NCBI RefSeq assembly: GCF_008831285.2
Contig: NW_022204992.1
Span: forward strand, 1-53,503
Length of the DNA: 53,503 nucleotides
Source: Nymphaea colorata
Taxonomy: Eukaryota > Streptophyta > Magnoliopsida > Nymphaeales > Nymphaeaceae
Direction of reading: 5' to 3'
Of the stretch, positions 23,040 to 35,218 are shown in pieces. The notes under the pieces were generated by a model, which searched no databases, was not told where the DNA came from, and saw nothing but the letters and a program-made list of their open reading frames with translations. A program made the translations under genes and the position numbers. Positions within the stretch are counted from its first letter, which is position 1; the number at the start of each line of letters is the position of its first letter.

Positions 23040-23465
23040 TCACTCCCGCATCTCGAACTACTCGTCCATCCACTCCACCGCCCGCCTCAACTGGAAATCC
23101 GAGTCCAGGTCCCTCTCGCAGCCCAGGCCCACCCCGATGGCCCGCTAAAGCTCCTGCTATTTCTCGCTCTGCATCTTCCTCGGCCATCCCAACTACAGGA
23201 AATCGTCGACGCTTACCTCTTCCGCCCGCTCGGAATGGGCTGCAGTTTTTTCGAGGTGGAGTTCTTCGATCTATCTGATCTCTCGATATCCGATGGATTC
23301 GGGATTGAGGGTCATCTTTCTCATTTTTTTGGTTTTGTTACGGGGTACGTCTCTATCAATCACGCTAATGGACGATTTCCTGGATCTTGAGGCCCGACTG
23401 CTCCTGGCGTTGTGGATGATATCAAAAGGCCCTGCGATTTATTCCGACTCCCCCTCAAGCAACAT
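23040..23465 (-). CDS. Small acidic protein, unknown
   Basis: An intact 141-codon frame ending in TGA, tail-to-tail with the coiled-coil gene at 50 bp. It has an N-terminal acidic start (MLLEGESEEIAGPFDII), a basic Ser/Arg patch ARSSRASRSRKSSISV (possible phosphorylation sites), then an acidic region with LGWPRKMQSEKEQELERAI and a Trp/Glu-rich end. No signal peptide. No family recognised. Confidence 0.55.
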
Positions 23466-23650
23466 CAATAAAATTATAAATTTTGAACCTTTGAAACACA
23501 TAACTCCCCCCTCCGACCACAGGTGCCAGAGAGTAACCCCGTCAACATCCACCCACGAAAAACCAGATTTATTAATCAATAGTATTATACAAAACCATCA
23601 GTATTTGAAATTGTTGCCAACCTATTGGAACCTGGATATGGAGATACTCT

Positions 23651-24279
23651 ATGACTGGCAAAGCTCGAAAACCGTCTCCCGCAGCATCGCTGGACTCGGT
23701 ACTGGATTTTTACGATAAAAATTTATTATTTAGTGATCAACGGTCTGTATATTTGAATGCGTACCTATGGCTACTTCACATCTTTGAATTTAGTCATCAC
23801 GATACGCTAGAATTTAACCAGATCGCTGTTTTTTACGCTGTCGCGACCGTCAACGATCAAGGGAAGAGAGAAAAGGATCACCTAGACAGGCTTCTTGATC
23901 GATAGCTTGGCAGAAGCCTACTCTTTACTGCATATGGATTGGGAGAAAAGAATAGGGACGAATCTCTAACGATCCAGGATTGTCCTGCATTGCAGGGAAA
24001 GATGCTCGTAAACTAGATAGGGGATGTGATACTAGCCTTTAGATCTTTCTTGATGGTGATATCAGTCAGAATGGAATACTATATCTCTCTCGAACGATGC
24101 TCTATCGATTTGTTGAGCTCACCCCTAAGCACCAACTTCAGTCTCCCGATCTCCAAGCCCAACTTTGCAGCCTCTTGCTGGAACTCAATCGAAAGACGCT
24201 TCATCAGGATTACGAATTAGTGGTCCCTGTCCTGCGGGATGGTCTGTCTGGAGGCTGGGCATCCCATGATGGGAATTGA
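23651..24279 (+). CDS. Unknown protein with probable frame errors
   Basis: Starts MTGKARKPSPAASLD; residues ~15-60 form helices rich in aromatic residues (YLNAYLWLLHIFEF, NQIAVFYAVATV), slightly reminiscent of a cyclin-type helical fold, but this is not established. Protein-like segments continue in two other frames (SLAEAYSLLHMDWEK; then SLEIFLDGDISQNGILYLSRT and LQAQLCSLLLELNRKTLH) up to TGA 24277-24279. Single-base shifts near 23,890 and 23,960 would join them. Divergent from the small acidic gene, sharing a 185-bp gap. Confidence 0.4.
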
Positions 24280-24518
24280 GAGTTTAGAATTATAAAGGAA
24301 ATAGGTAAAACCATCCGGGATAATATTGGAGAAATCATCATCGTGGTGGAGGATATATCATAAAGATAATATGTTGGGTTTTTTGATATTGGGGTATCAG
24401 ATGATCAACCATGCGATCCATAGGACCAAAACAACAGTCAGGCACATCGATCTGCCTCCGTATTACTTCGAAGGAGCAGAGATTTCCTTGGCGGGTAGAG
24501 GAGAGGCGGTTTCTTTTT

Positions 24519-25210
24519 TCACTTCTTTTTTCTTTTGCTCCTGGAGTCCCCCTTGGGGGATTTTTCGAGTTTATCCGTGAATACCGGTAGCGTAGTTTTT
24601 GACTTATGCCTTTTCCTACTAGCCGAGAACAATTGGCGGACTTTGTGGTGAACAATCTTAGAGAATTTCCTTTCGGTGAAGCTCCTCCTTGACGGGGGTA
24701 AACAATGGCAGGGATTGGACTCCTTCAGGCGACTGGCCGAACTAAAGCTCCACCTTTGCTGACGGCTAGCAGAAATCCTCACGTAATCGATCCTCACATG
24801 CTCATCAAGGCCATCACGTGGGCATCCCATGCTCCTCCTTTTACATTTCTTTCTTGGGTGGTGATTACCTGGGGTCGCTCTGGTTGTTTTTGAAGTAATC
24901 CACTACCTCTGCACTATTCGCGAAGACTGGGCTGCATTTTTCCAGAAGGTCCTCTGAGCTATCTGGCGAATCCAAGATCTCGAAGACTTCCGATCTGAGG
25001 TCTTCAAAGGCGCCATTTTTAACTTTCTTCATGAGATGTGCGCAGAGGTGAGGGTCTGCGATCTGTATATAGAGGGTGGTGTCTCTGAGCGCCACCCTGA
25101 GCGGTGCGAACTGGGCGAAGATCTCGAGGAGGGTGGCTTCGCGGAGGGGCGCTGCAGTGGAGAGAAAGTGTTTGAGCTAACATCTAAATATTATTATATT
25201 GACACATCAT
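24519..25210 (-). CDS. Basic-tailed protein, possibly RRM-like, unknown
   Basis: The minus-strand frame contains LREATLLEIFAQFAPLRVAL and TLYIQIADPHLCAHLMKKV, which has the rhythm of an RNA-recognition motif but lacks clear RNP1/RNP2 motifs. After an acidic stretch come two candidate 20-nt introns (24778-24797, and one just upstream of it on this strand near 24,850) that restore frame. A Ser/Arg/Lys-rich tail ending in SRSKRKKK follows before TGA 24519-24521. The N-terminus is uncertain: two ATGs at 25207-25210 are in a different frame from the domain, so a start near 25095 is also possible. Confidence 0.4.
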
Positions 25211-25447
25211 ATATATAAGCTCAAGTTATAAGCTCGATCCATACCTCCATACACAAACAAACATTATTATCATCCGGGTGGCTTGGACGCTTCGGGAGGA
25301 TTGGAAAAATAGATGATGAAGGATTTTGGATTGGGAAGTGATTTGAAATTAGCTTGATTGCATTCTATAGGAATTGTGATTGGTTTGAGGATTTAGAAGG
25401 CATGACATTCTTGATTTTTTATGGGCTTTCACATACCATTTATATGC

Positions 25448-26286
25448 TCATTAGCAATCCTTATGATAATATTCATCGATAAATATCTCTTTTTCAATCA
25501 TTTCGCCGGTAGCTTCTAAAATCACTGCCCGTATACCTTCTTTGGAAGATCCTATTCCTCTGCATACTGTTTTGCCTCCTCTAGCTATCTAAATGTTGGC
25601 TTGTATATCCCATTCCGAATTAGCCATCCACCAAGATCTTCCAATGTTCCTTTTGACTCTCACTCAAGCCTGAATATGTCTTTTCCAGCTTTGCCTAAGC
25701 CATGGATTTGTTAGTATTTATCCTCATCGAACTAGACAAAGCTTTAGTATGCAATCGATTGGCAAAGTGCGCACCTTCCTCGGTTCTGGACCTCATGCTG
25801 AAGGATGGCTTCTTCCGCCCATCTGTCGCTCCTCCTCAAGTCCTTGCAGCATCTCATTTGGCACGGTTTTCTCATGACTTCCATATTGATGGGACAGACG
25901 AATTCCCTCACCTTTTATTTGTATCTATCCTCACTGAGACTAAGCAATTCGTTGAATGTCGCATCGCTCATGGAGATGGGTTAGAATTCAGGAATAACTG
26001 GGCCATTGTATGCCGGACTCAACTATTGGATGGAGAGCCTGGATGAAGATCTCACCTGCTAGATTATTGGCGAGGAGGCTCTGGGATCCGGCCTCCTGCG
26101 GGTGTAAAGCCAAGCACCGAGACCAATGACGGCGATGAGGACTATCGCACCCATGCCGACCGTAACAGCCGAAAGACCGAAGATGCCTGAGGCGGGAATG
26201 GTGGAAAGATTGGAGAGGGATGAGGTGCTGGTAGCTGCTCCGCATATGCTGCCAGTGGCCATTGAGCTTCCTGCGTTTCCGCCCAT
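25448..26286 (-). CDS. Single-pass membrane protein with U-box/RING-like domain
   Basis: Starts MGGNAGSSMATGS at 26286. A Ser/Thr-rich N-terminus precedes one membrane span, VGMGAIVLIAVIGLGAWLY, then RRRP marking the cytosolic side. Around residues 120-170 there is FVCPINMEVMRKPCQMRCC and RCALCQ, with Cys spacing and an R-W-A-E-E-A-I helix like a U-box or degenerate RING, which would suggest a ubiquitin ligase (inference). A single-base shift near 25,665 is needed to continue into SWWMANSEWDIQANI and a C-terminal domain ending at TGA 25448-25450. Without it the protein ends at 25660. The extracytoplasmic side would be the short N-terminus. Confidence 0.55.
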
Positions 26287-26694
26287 CTCTTAGATATTTT
26301 TATACTTATTTTGGCAGAAAAGTATTAGAACATAAATGAAACTGGGAGATGGTTTGAATAATAGGAGAAACGCAAAAAAACATGAGGAGAATGGTAAGTG
26401 TATCAGTCAGTCCATCATGTTTCTTTCTTTGCAAGTTATCTTTATATTTGCAATTTTATTGAAGATTCATGATCTTTGTACCTGATAGTATTCCAGCCAT
26501 AGACATTTTTTGATCAACTTTATCCTTGGAATCAAACAATCACGATTGGCAAAACATCTCATATCTCATATATTAATTCCCAATCTTTAATATACGCCCA
26601 AATTAGCCAACATTCCTCTCCAAATCCACAATACCTCCATGGCCAAATCCACTCGCGAGTATGGGTATATAAAATTTCAAATAAATCGCTAAAA
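26287..26694. other. 408-bp divergent intergenic region
   Basis: AT-rich, between two divergent start codons, so it must hold both promoters. There are several TATA-like stretches (for example around 26,570-26,590 and GTATATAAAA near 26,665), but none is distinctive enough to call. No open frame with protein-like composition, no tRNA. Confidence 0.5.
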
Positions 26695-27768
26695 ATGCAA
26701 AAAAAGTAAAATTTGAAAAAAGGGAAACAGGTGCACTCCTCTCAGAACTGCATGATCTGCAGGATCGCCAAAATCCCCTTCCTCATCACCATCTCCTCAG
26801 TCATTCTCCTCCAAAAATACTACCACCCCCTAGAAAAATCCACATTCGCAGCACTCACGCACCCCCTCATCAAGCACACCCCCGGAAGGATCAAAAACCA
26901 CTACAAAGATACCCAGATCATAGCCAACGGAAGGGAGAATCTCTTCGCTACTACAATTTCACCGCAATCATCACCAAGATCAAACCGGTAGTGCTTGAAT
27001 GCATCAAAAGAGATACCCTCATGCCCATGCACTACCACGAACGGACCCACCCAATCATGCTGAAACATTCCCTCCTCAAGCGAAGGATAGCACCAGTATC
27101 TCACAACAGAGTCTTGTTCGTCAAAGAAAATACTAACGAATCTACAGACGAGTAGCAAAGATCATAACCCGGAAGCAGACCAAAAACCAAGGGGAAATTA
27201 GACGGCCTCCATGCGAAGATTAACCAGAAATCTATCACCATGGTCCGCAGATTCTAAGACCAAAACGATTTCCACTCCAGCTTCATATTCTACTCATGAA
27301 CTACGCATCGAAGCATACAGTCGGGAAGAGTAACTCACACAAAATCAAGAGATCTGGAGAGGGAACTAGAGGAGAATAGCATCAGCTAGATCATGAAGAT
27401 AAATAAACGCTATGGATAGACAGAACGCCTTCGGACCAATCCTGAACCATCCTCCAAAAGATTGCTAATAATCCAATAGAATTACGGCTTCCAACCAAAG
27501 AAACAGCATCAAACAATAGTATAATAACCCAAGCCTTAGAGACCTTAGAAGAGAAAGATGGTGAGCCCCAATATGGCAAAAATGAAAGAGAATATCCCCC
27601 ACAGGGTGCAAACCGATTACGATTGCGAGGTCATCAAGAAAGGAAAAAAGAAATCTTCAGTCAGCTCCAAGAAGGAACTGATGGGAGAGAAGGCAGGAAG
27701 TTTCTAGGATCCAATAGCAAGAAAAAAGAGAACAAATTGGGCAGGTGGCAAAATCACGAGTCAAATGA
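26695..27768 (+). CDS. Unknown Lys-rich protein, frame uncertain
   Basis: Opens MQKKENLKKGKQVHSSQNC with a CMIC pair, then a mildly hydrophobic segment (IPFLITISSVILLQKYY) and a basic helical part. One base seems missing near 26,938 (GGGAG) to join AALTHPLIKHTPGR to LRYYNFTAIITKIKPVV. A long basic region follows. An in-frame TGA at 27297-27299 interrupts it, after which the same frame continues protein-like (RDLERELEENSISE). The end at TGA 27766-27768 is tentative. Convergent with PIG-M. No family recognised. Confidence 0.4.
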
Positions 27769-27860
27769 TGGGAAATACTATGATAATAATTTATTCTATA
27801 TCTGCATCGCAATCCCATACCCCAACCCATCATATTCATAATTTCATCATATTCATACAA

Positions 27861-29171
27861 TCATTCCGTCTTCCCCGCCAGCACATTCCTCGCATGCTCC
27901 AATTTCCTCTTCTTCTCCTCTGCTGGATTGTAGCATCGAACCGTCTTCATGAAGCTGACCAAAACCCACAGGTGCATGTAGACCTGGAAGAGCAAATCAT
28001 CCACATCACGTGCAGGAAGTTATCCCCCTAGCCCTCCAACCGAATCGACAGCCAAATCCAGATCATTATCGGTAAAGCCCACTGCAAGAGCAGCCCCATC
28101 CCATCCTGAATTTCCCCTGCTGGAAAATCAAACTCTCAGGCAGAGCCAGGATCAATGCGCCAATGACCCACATGTAGTATTGCAGAGTGATCACCTTATT
28201 GAAAGCAACGAAGGCAAAGTAGCAAGGAAGTGCAAATAGAAGGGAGAGTACCCCGGAGGAAACGAGTAATGGTGAAGATGATGTAGAGAGAGGGATGGCT
28301 CGAATGAAGGATCGGGATGCACTGCCGACCTCCACAGAATAGTTGAGGTAAAGCTAGTAGAAATAGGGGAAAAGGAGTGCCGGTTATCTTTGCGGAAGAA
28401 GTGGTAAAGGTATGTCTCTTATATGAATTCTCACCGTAAGGAAGTAGAAAATACCTCCAAGAGTAACGAACACCCCACCTGCTCCTATTCCCATCTATAC
28501 AATAACTGGAAAACTTTTTTCCAACTTTTTCCCCTTGTTTAGTATTCATACGCCAAGAGCAGAGGCAACAGTACGACAGGGTACACCCTCACATGCACCC
28601 ACACTCCATAGATAACATACGAAATCCACCTCAATTTCCATTCAGGCTGGGCCGATGCTAGCTTATTGTTGGTCACCTGCAGGGCCGATTGGTTGCCCGT
28701 TGCCTATCCTCCAAAATAATAATACCAAAACCCGTACATCAGGGCCAAAGTGATGCTCTCGCAACTTCCGCGCACTGTGAGTGCTATAAAGAGGGGATTG
28801 TAGGCGTACATCTTGATTGCTACTTGGGCATACCTTTCTGCATTTTTTTTGGATTGGTCGCTCCTGCTGACGATGAGGTAAAGAAAGACCATGGCTGCCA
28901 CGTCGAAGAAGCAGAAGATGATCTTTCCCACTGTCTAGTGGAGAGTGTAGTTGAACTTGTTGAGGTAGGTGAGGATGGGAGTGTATCTGTAGGTATGGCG
29001 ATCGTAGGGATTTTGGTACAGAGAGGCATCCGAGTACACCTTGTAATCGATATCGGTGAATGCCAATTATTGCGCATATATATTTTCGTATGTGGAGAGG
29101 AAGAAGATGAGGAAGACCCTGAGGAGGAACCCCCACACAATCACTCCCTTTATATCGCTGCGAATTGTCAT
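27861..29171 (-). CDS. PIGM: GPI alpha-1,4-mannosyltransferase I (PIG-M)
   Basis: Adds the first mannose to the GPI anchor precursor on the lumenal side of the ER, using dolichol-phosphate-mannose. About 437 residues, multi-pass membrane (roughly ten hydrophobic segments). N-terminal LLRVFLIFFLSTYENI precedes the GT-C catalytic loop FTDIDYKVYSDAS with the D-x-D motif, then NPYDRHTYRYTPILTYLN, GKIIFCFFDVAA, KMYAYNPLFIALTVRGSCES and VWVHVRVYPVVLLP, all hallmark PIG-M segments. The family motif R-H-x-F-S-P-Y-F-Y is split across frames near 28,350. Restoring one C gives RHSFSPYFYELYLNYS, where TAG supplies the Glu. Two other shifts lie close by (28,400-28,440). Start ATG 29171 fits the usual family start. 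Convergent with the preceding gene. Confidence 0.88.
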
Positions 29172-29428
29172 AATATTATTAATAAGTTGATAACGTGGAA
29201 CAAAAGACGAAAATGGGAAGATGACGGGGGTATAAATAATGAAGGATTTTTTGGTGAACTGTATAGAGCTTGGTGTAATATGTTTGTGTAAAAATATGAT
29301 TGGGTTATTGATAGCTTCAATCAAGGCTTACCTTTATCCTTTACCATCTTTCCCCCTCCTTTATTACCGTTCATTATCCCTCTCTTTATTATCCTTCCCA
29401 TCCCAAAATAATAATATATCTATTACCA

Positions 29429-30966
29429 ATGTCAATCCCCCTCTATCTTCTGTCAATCCTATTACTGCTCTCATGCGGAAGGTGCGCGTACGAGCCCGAG
29501 CTAATGCTGACAGCGACTGCCGACATCATCAACAAGGAAATCGCCATCAAATACGGCAAGAACATCTCGGACAAGATCAACGAGTACAAAGTGGCCGACA
29601 TCCACGCCGAGCAAAGGCCTCAGGAGTCAACGTCAAATTCAACCTCACGCAAATCAAACAAAAAATCAATATCAACTGGAAAACCAACATCCTACAAGTC
29701 AAAAATACACACACCTTCACCATCAACTCCAAAAATATAGACCTCAGCCTCGACGGACAGCTAGAGGTCAAGATCGGCCCCACCAGGAAACAAAAAGGAC
29801 CACTCAAAGTTGTTGTCACTGGACTGGAACTTGATACCACCCTCAGGTTCGCCAGCAGCAAATGCCAAAAGGGCATCGGGTTTGACCTCCAAGTCGAAGA
29901 CGTGTACGTTAATGCCAAGTCCTTGAGCATTAAAATCGAGGGAAAAGGCTTCGACAACTTTGTCATCGCAGAACTGGAAAAGATAATCACGCCGAGAGTG
30001 CCAGGACTGATCAAGAACGCAATCACAGATAAAGTCAACCCGCTGATTTCGCAGTACACCTGCATGAGAGTGGAGGAGAATCTACCCATCGGAACCCAGA
30101 ACTACATCCTCGTCCTCAACACAACCCAAGTGCCTGAGTTCGATGACAACCTGAAGTTCCTGCGCATCCCCATCGATATCACCTTCCAAAACCTGAGAAC
30201 CAACGAGACCAACGACGAGCTCTAGCGCGACGACCTTCCGCTCAACCAGCAATTCCAGAACAGTTCTGATGTATCTCTCGCCCTCTCCTCAACTTCCTCA
30301 ATACTGTCATCTGGCTGGTCGATGACGCAGAACTGCTATATGGAGTTGTGACTGCAGATATGCTTGGACCCAATCCTCCCATCGCCCTCAATACCACCAA
30401 TCTCTCCATACTCATGCCAAAACTCAAAGAAAAATGGCCCAATAAAGGTAACCCCCATTCTATGCAGAGGTCTTCCTGGTGGTCTCTCCGTCGACCAAAT
30501 ACGAGCACTTGCTGATCCGCAGCGGAAGGATAGTCACCGTGCTTTCCCTCTCGGTCAAGTTCGCAGTCAACGTCACAGGTAAGCCACTCCCCATGGACGA
30601 ATGCCTCGCCTCAGGGGATTGCGTGATTGCCTGCGATCTGAACATGACCCTTCCAGTTTCAGTATCCCTCAAGCTAGGGTCAAAACTGGCCTTTGGACTG
30701 CTGCACAATGCCGGTTTCTACGACATCTCCGTACTCCATTACTAATCTAGATAATCGATTCCAAGATCTAGCTGAACGTGCAGACCTTAAGATCGATAAT
30801 AAACGAGATAATCGGTTCTATGCTGCCGGACCTGAACGAGCAGTTGTCGTTGGGGATGGAGCTGCCGGCGAAGATTTGGGAACTGTTGGCCAAGAATGAT
30901 ATTTCGGATATCATGTCCAAGATCTTCCTCGATTATATCGCCCTCGGACTGAAGATTGATCTTTGA
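29429..30966 (+). CDS. BPI/LBP-type secreted lipid-binding protein
   Basis: Signal peptide MSIPLYLLSILLLLSCGRC, then two consecutive long amphipathic beta-rich domains. The first contains ADIINKEIAIKYG, ITPRVPGLIKNAI and NPLISQY. The second contains LNFLNTVIWLVDDAELLYG, MPKLKEKWPNKE, TKYEHLLI and SLSVKFAVNV, the pattern of tubular lipid-binding (BPI/LBP/CETP) proteins. These bind lipids or lipopolysaccharide outside the cell or in vacuoles. Two 20-nt introns, 30448-30467 and 30731-30750, are needed to stay in frame. Two single-base deletions (near 29,613 after HAEQ and near 30,288) complete the frame to 499 codons; the arithmetic closes exactly with these four corrections. TGA at 30964-30966. 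Confidence 0.75.
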
Positions 30967-31162
30967 AAACGGTATTATCAGCAAAACAACCATAGGATAA
31001 GGATTGATATAATTGTATTCAAAAAAATAATTGAAAGGATAAGCGGGAGAAAAAGAGTACTTCAACCGGCATCCAGAAGGCCCTTTCTTGTAATTTGGAC
31101 GCAAATGCTGTTGTAGCTGTTTGTCTTGATTGTAGATAGTTATACAATTTTAAAAATTAGAA

Positions 31163-34100
31163 ATGGAATCGAATTCAAAGGCATGGTACGAGCTGGTGCT
31201 ACTCCGTCTGTTCGTAAATCGCAACACCATCCCTCCCTACCTGCAAATCATCCAGACCTGCGTCGAAGTGGTCCTCTACATCGCCATCATCAACGGCTTT
31301 CCCCTCGGCAGCAATCTCTTCTCCAACTCCAGCGCAAATGTCGCCATCTCCTGATACTCATCGGCGTGCTAATCGTCAGAATGGCCAGCGGCATATCCAT
31401 CATCAAATTTGTATACGTGCCAATACTCTCCTACACACTCAGCGTTGTCAATTCTTCCACCTCAGCCATCCCGTTTATAGTACTCACCGGCCTATGCATC
31501 GCTATCGACATCATCAGCAGCATCTCCTTCGACTTCTACTCATAGAATCTCTCATCGTAAAACCTAAACATCTGCAAAATTCTGCATTACGGTGCGATTA
31601 TCTTCGGAATTTCGCAAACAGTCCTAGGCAATAACTTCATAATCGACGGTATATGTATCGGTATCTTCATGGGTCTGTGGCTATTCAAGCGTGCCTCTAT
31701 CTGTCGCAGCAGGACCTTCAAGTAATTCCTGCTACTGGCCTACCTGTGGATGGCAGTCTCGCACCTAATGGTGATGGTGACCAACTGGATGGCGATGCCG
31801 CTACTGGTACAGATCGGCCTCCCGCTGGCCTTCACCCAAATCGTTCTCAAGGTCTACCTCGAGAAGAAGAGCACGGCGAAACTAGATGAATTGTACTCGC
31901 AGTAAAACTACCTGAAGATGGCATTCGAACTGATGATCTACATCCATGGGAGAACTACTCCCACAAATGGATAAGCAAATCTAGGCCTTCCTCGTAGATC
32001 GGCAATACTCCTCCCTCAAGGACGCTGAGAAGCGAAGACTAATCTACGAGAAATTGATTGACATCCTCTCCAGGAGAAATAGCTATGAGGAGCAGTTGGT
32101 CACCGCCCAAATCTACCTCTTCTACAACCACCAACTGCTCAAATCCAAGATCATTCTGAATAAGATAAGCAGTATGCTGGGCGTGAGCCACTGGATGCGC
32201 AGACTGTGCGTGTTCAGAGTGAGCGAGACGCTGCACGAGTCTACAAGCACAAGAACAAGGAGATCCACTTCGCGCACTACGACCAGTACTACCAGTGCGA
32301 CTACTTCCGCTCCCTCTCCTCAAGTCCTCCCTCTCCTTCATCTCCCTCTGGTAGTACACCAAACGCCCAGAAATCATATCAGAGAAGTTTAGACAACTGG
32401 CCGATCGGCTGGTCGCCATGGAGAGGAAATTGAAGTTACTTTTCAAGGAAATATAACCCAAATGCTTGACGATAGCCTGCTGTACGTCTCGTATCTTCTG
32501 TAAGTGGCCAGGGATTCCACGCAAGCAAATGGGATTCTCTAGGCGCTGGCCTTCAACGAAGACTTCTAGATAAATTTCCAACTGGACGAGAAGGTGTTCG
32601 TGTAGTTCTCTCTCTAGGCCGAGGCGATGGTGTTCTAGCGGGCGGGGAACAACGTGAGTCTGCTGCTGGGGTGGTAGCGGAAGGAGCTGGAGGGGCAAAA
32701 GATGGACCTGCTGCTGCCGGACTTCTACCGCAAGTTCCACAGCAACTACCTCAACGAGTGCTTCGAGCTGGAGTTCACCAGACTCTACCTCTACAGCAAA
32801 AAGACCATCGCCAGGAATCGCTGGGGGTACTACGAGGAGTGCAACGTCATGCTGAGACTGCACTTCAACGCACACGGACAACTGGTCCTCAGAGGGTACC
32901 TGCAGATCAAACCCAATCCCAACTACTCGTGGAACCACTTCCTCTTCATCGGCGAAAATGAGGAGATACTGGAATGCTCTGAAAATTTCTCAGACTATGC
33001 CCCCTCGATGAGCAGAATGCACAGGGCGGGGGAATGTTCGAAGAGGTCAAATTGTACAAGACCATCACGCACAGGACCATCGATAGCTTGATTGAGTACC
33101 ACCCGCTGCTGGTGTTCTAGACTGAAGCCCAGAAGGTCTTCTACTACGTGCAGTACGTCAGGGACGATTCGGCCGAGCCCAAGGAAAAAGTAACCCAGCT
33201 GTTGGAGACGATGCAGTTGAGGAAATTTGATTGGGATTCGTGAAGAAATATTACCTGAGGGTGCAAGACTTGCTCGTGAATGTATACGCAAAAGAGTACG
33301 TCCTGCTGCCTTGGTGAGCATCCTCGCGGTGGGCGGCCTGCTGGGGTTGTAGGCCTACTTCTACCAAAACGCGCAAACGCAGGCGCTGCTCTAGCAAAAG
33401 ACAATGAACACCACTCGGCAAGTGCTATCGTACTACGATACGAGCATCGCCCTGGGCATGCGGATAAACTTCGTCAACATGAGATCAACTACGGGTACTC
33501 CAATAACATATCGGCTAACAACGTCCTCAATTTGTCGCTGGTCCTGCAGAGCAACAACGAACAATTGAAGGGATTACCAAGTATAACTACTCTCTTCCTT
33601 CGCTGATACCCGGAGTCACGTACTCAAACCCAATTACGATATGATTGTCGAACTGCTCTCCAATGCCTATATGATTCGGCAATTCTCCGATGACTCTTTC
33701 CTCCAATCCACCGTCCTAACCCGTGCCCAACTTTCCTCTATTCCATCTTCGGCAACAGTATAGAGAATACTAGAACAACTTCGTCCAATCATTGAAGATG
33801 CGAAACCGGATCATGGAGATTACATAGCCATCGCCTGCATTATGGTCATCTTGCTCGCTCTCTGCATCTTCATCGTCAGAGTGTAGCACAAACTGCGCAG
33901 AGATTAGCAATAGACCTCACCCTTCTCACCACAGTCCACAACCAGGACGAACTGATCAGCACCACCAGGCAGTTCATCTCCAAAATCACCCGCGAGGACA
34001 CGAACAGCTTCAGGTACTAGCAGGATGCTATTGGAAAAAACGGAATGTATAATAGCTCTTTTGCGCCGGATACCACAGGAAGGGAAAAAGATCCCTTCGC

Positions 34101-35068
34101 TTCCAGGTCGTAAATGTCGCTAAGGTAGATCTCAGGACGGGATCTGCTTGGGGAAAGCTTCAACAACCGTTCAGGAGTGCTGCAGACGGCCATAACGTCG
34201 AGACTGGAGCCGCAGCCTCAATCCTTCGCCACTCAGAACCAGTAAATCAACCTCACCCCTCGCAAGAGATGGATTTACGGGGTCTGCATAGGCCTAGCGG
34301 TTGTAATCGGCGGCATCTCCCTAGCCAACGAGATCCAGTTCAACATAAAGGGGCAAATAAACATACTCCAATCGGTATCCAACATCTTCACCCTCTTCTC
34401 CACCGGCACCATATACTCCCGATCGATGATCCTCTTCCTCAACCTCATCTGCCTGCGCAACAGCGGCCCCATCAACACGGCCCCTTCGATACCTTCATGG
34501 GAAATTACACGCAATCTCAAACCGTTGTCACTTTTCCCGAAGGGTCCTTCGAGGATTTCCAGCCCTTCCAGAACATTCTCAGCCAGGTGACCTACCAATA
34601 CATGTGCACGTATGTCAACTGCGATCCTAATTTCGCCAATGAGGTCAATATCATCTACACGACGACCATACAAAAGATGATATCCTCCGCACAGACATGG
34701 AAATCGCAACTAAATTCAATGAATGTGAGTACGCTTGGCCCCATGCTGAAGAACGGTTCAATGACTCACTTCATCGACCTCGTTACTACTCCTAGCAAAC
34801 GATAAGGTCGCAATTGCTCAACATGACCACTCTGTATTTTAGTTGCTTCTCACAGTACTCCAACAACATCATGCAGAAGAAGCAATTGCTGATGGGTATT
34901 ACGCTGGGAATGACAGTGGTTGCGCTTGTAATGCTGGTGGGATTGGTCTGGTACGTGAGTAGGCATCAGGGCTACTTGAGGGATATTGCAGGGCTGGTCA
35001 AGACTGACTCCTACATCAACGATGACAGCCAAATCGCAGATAGGGATGCCGTCAAGGTGAACCAGTGA
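31163..35068 (+). CDS. Large multi-pass membrane protein with PAS domain
   Basis: About 1,290 residues. An N-terminal block of ~6 membrane spans (LQIIQTCVEVVLYIAII; SIIKFVYVPILSYTL; IPFIVLTGLCIAIDII; LLLAYLWMAVSHLM and others) is followed by a helical linker. A PAS-like domain at ~32,560-32,960 reads AMVFERAGNNVSLLLGWERKELEGQ then LLLPDFYRKFHSNYL, matching the PAS pattern N-x-x-x-x-x-L-x-G-W/Y followed by L-P-x-x-x-x-x-H. More membrane spans follow (VSILAVGGLLGLEAYFY; YIAIACIMVILLALCIFIV; WIYGVCIGLAVVIGGI; ITLGMTVVALVMLVGLVWY). This architecture recalls the large ciliate TmcB-like/PAS membrane family, presumed sensors (inference). Several single-base shifts (near 31,340, 31,960, 32,225, 33,030, 33,240, 33,310, 34,485) interrupt the frame. 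Ends at TGA 35066-35068. Confidence 0.65.
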
Positions 35069-35218
35069 TCCAATTTTAGTTTATATTATCAGCACACAGC
35101 ATATCCATATGCATACCTATCATATTACAGACATAATCCATAAGATATTTATCATACATCCCACCTCCTTTGGCACCGCCCTAAGCATATAATTGTAATA
35201 CATTAATTACTTATTTCT

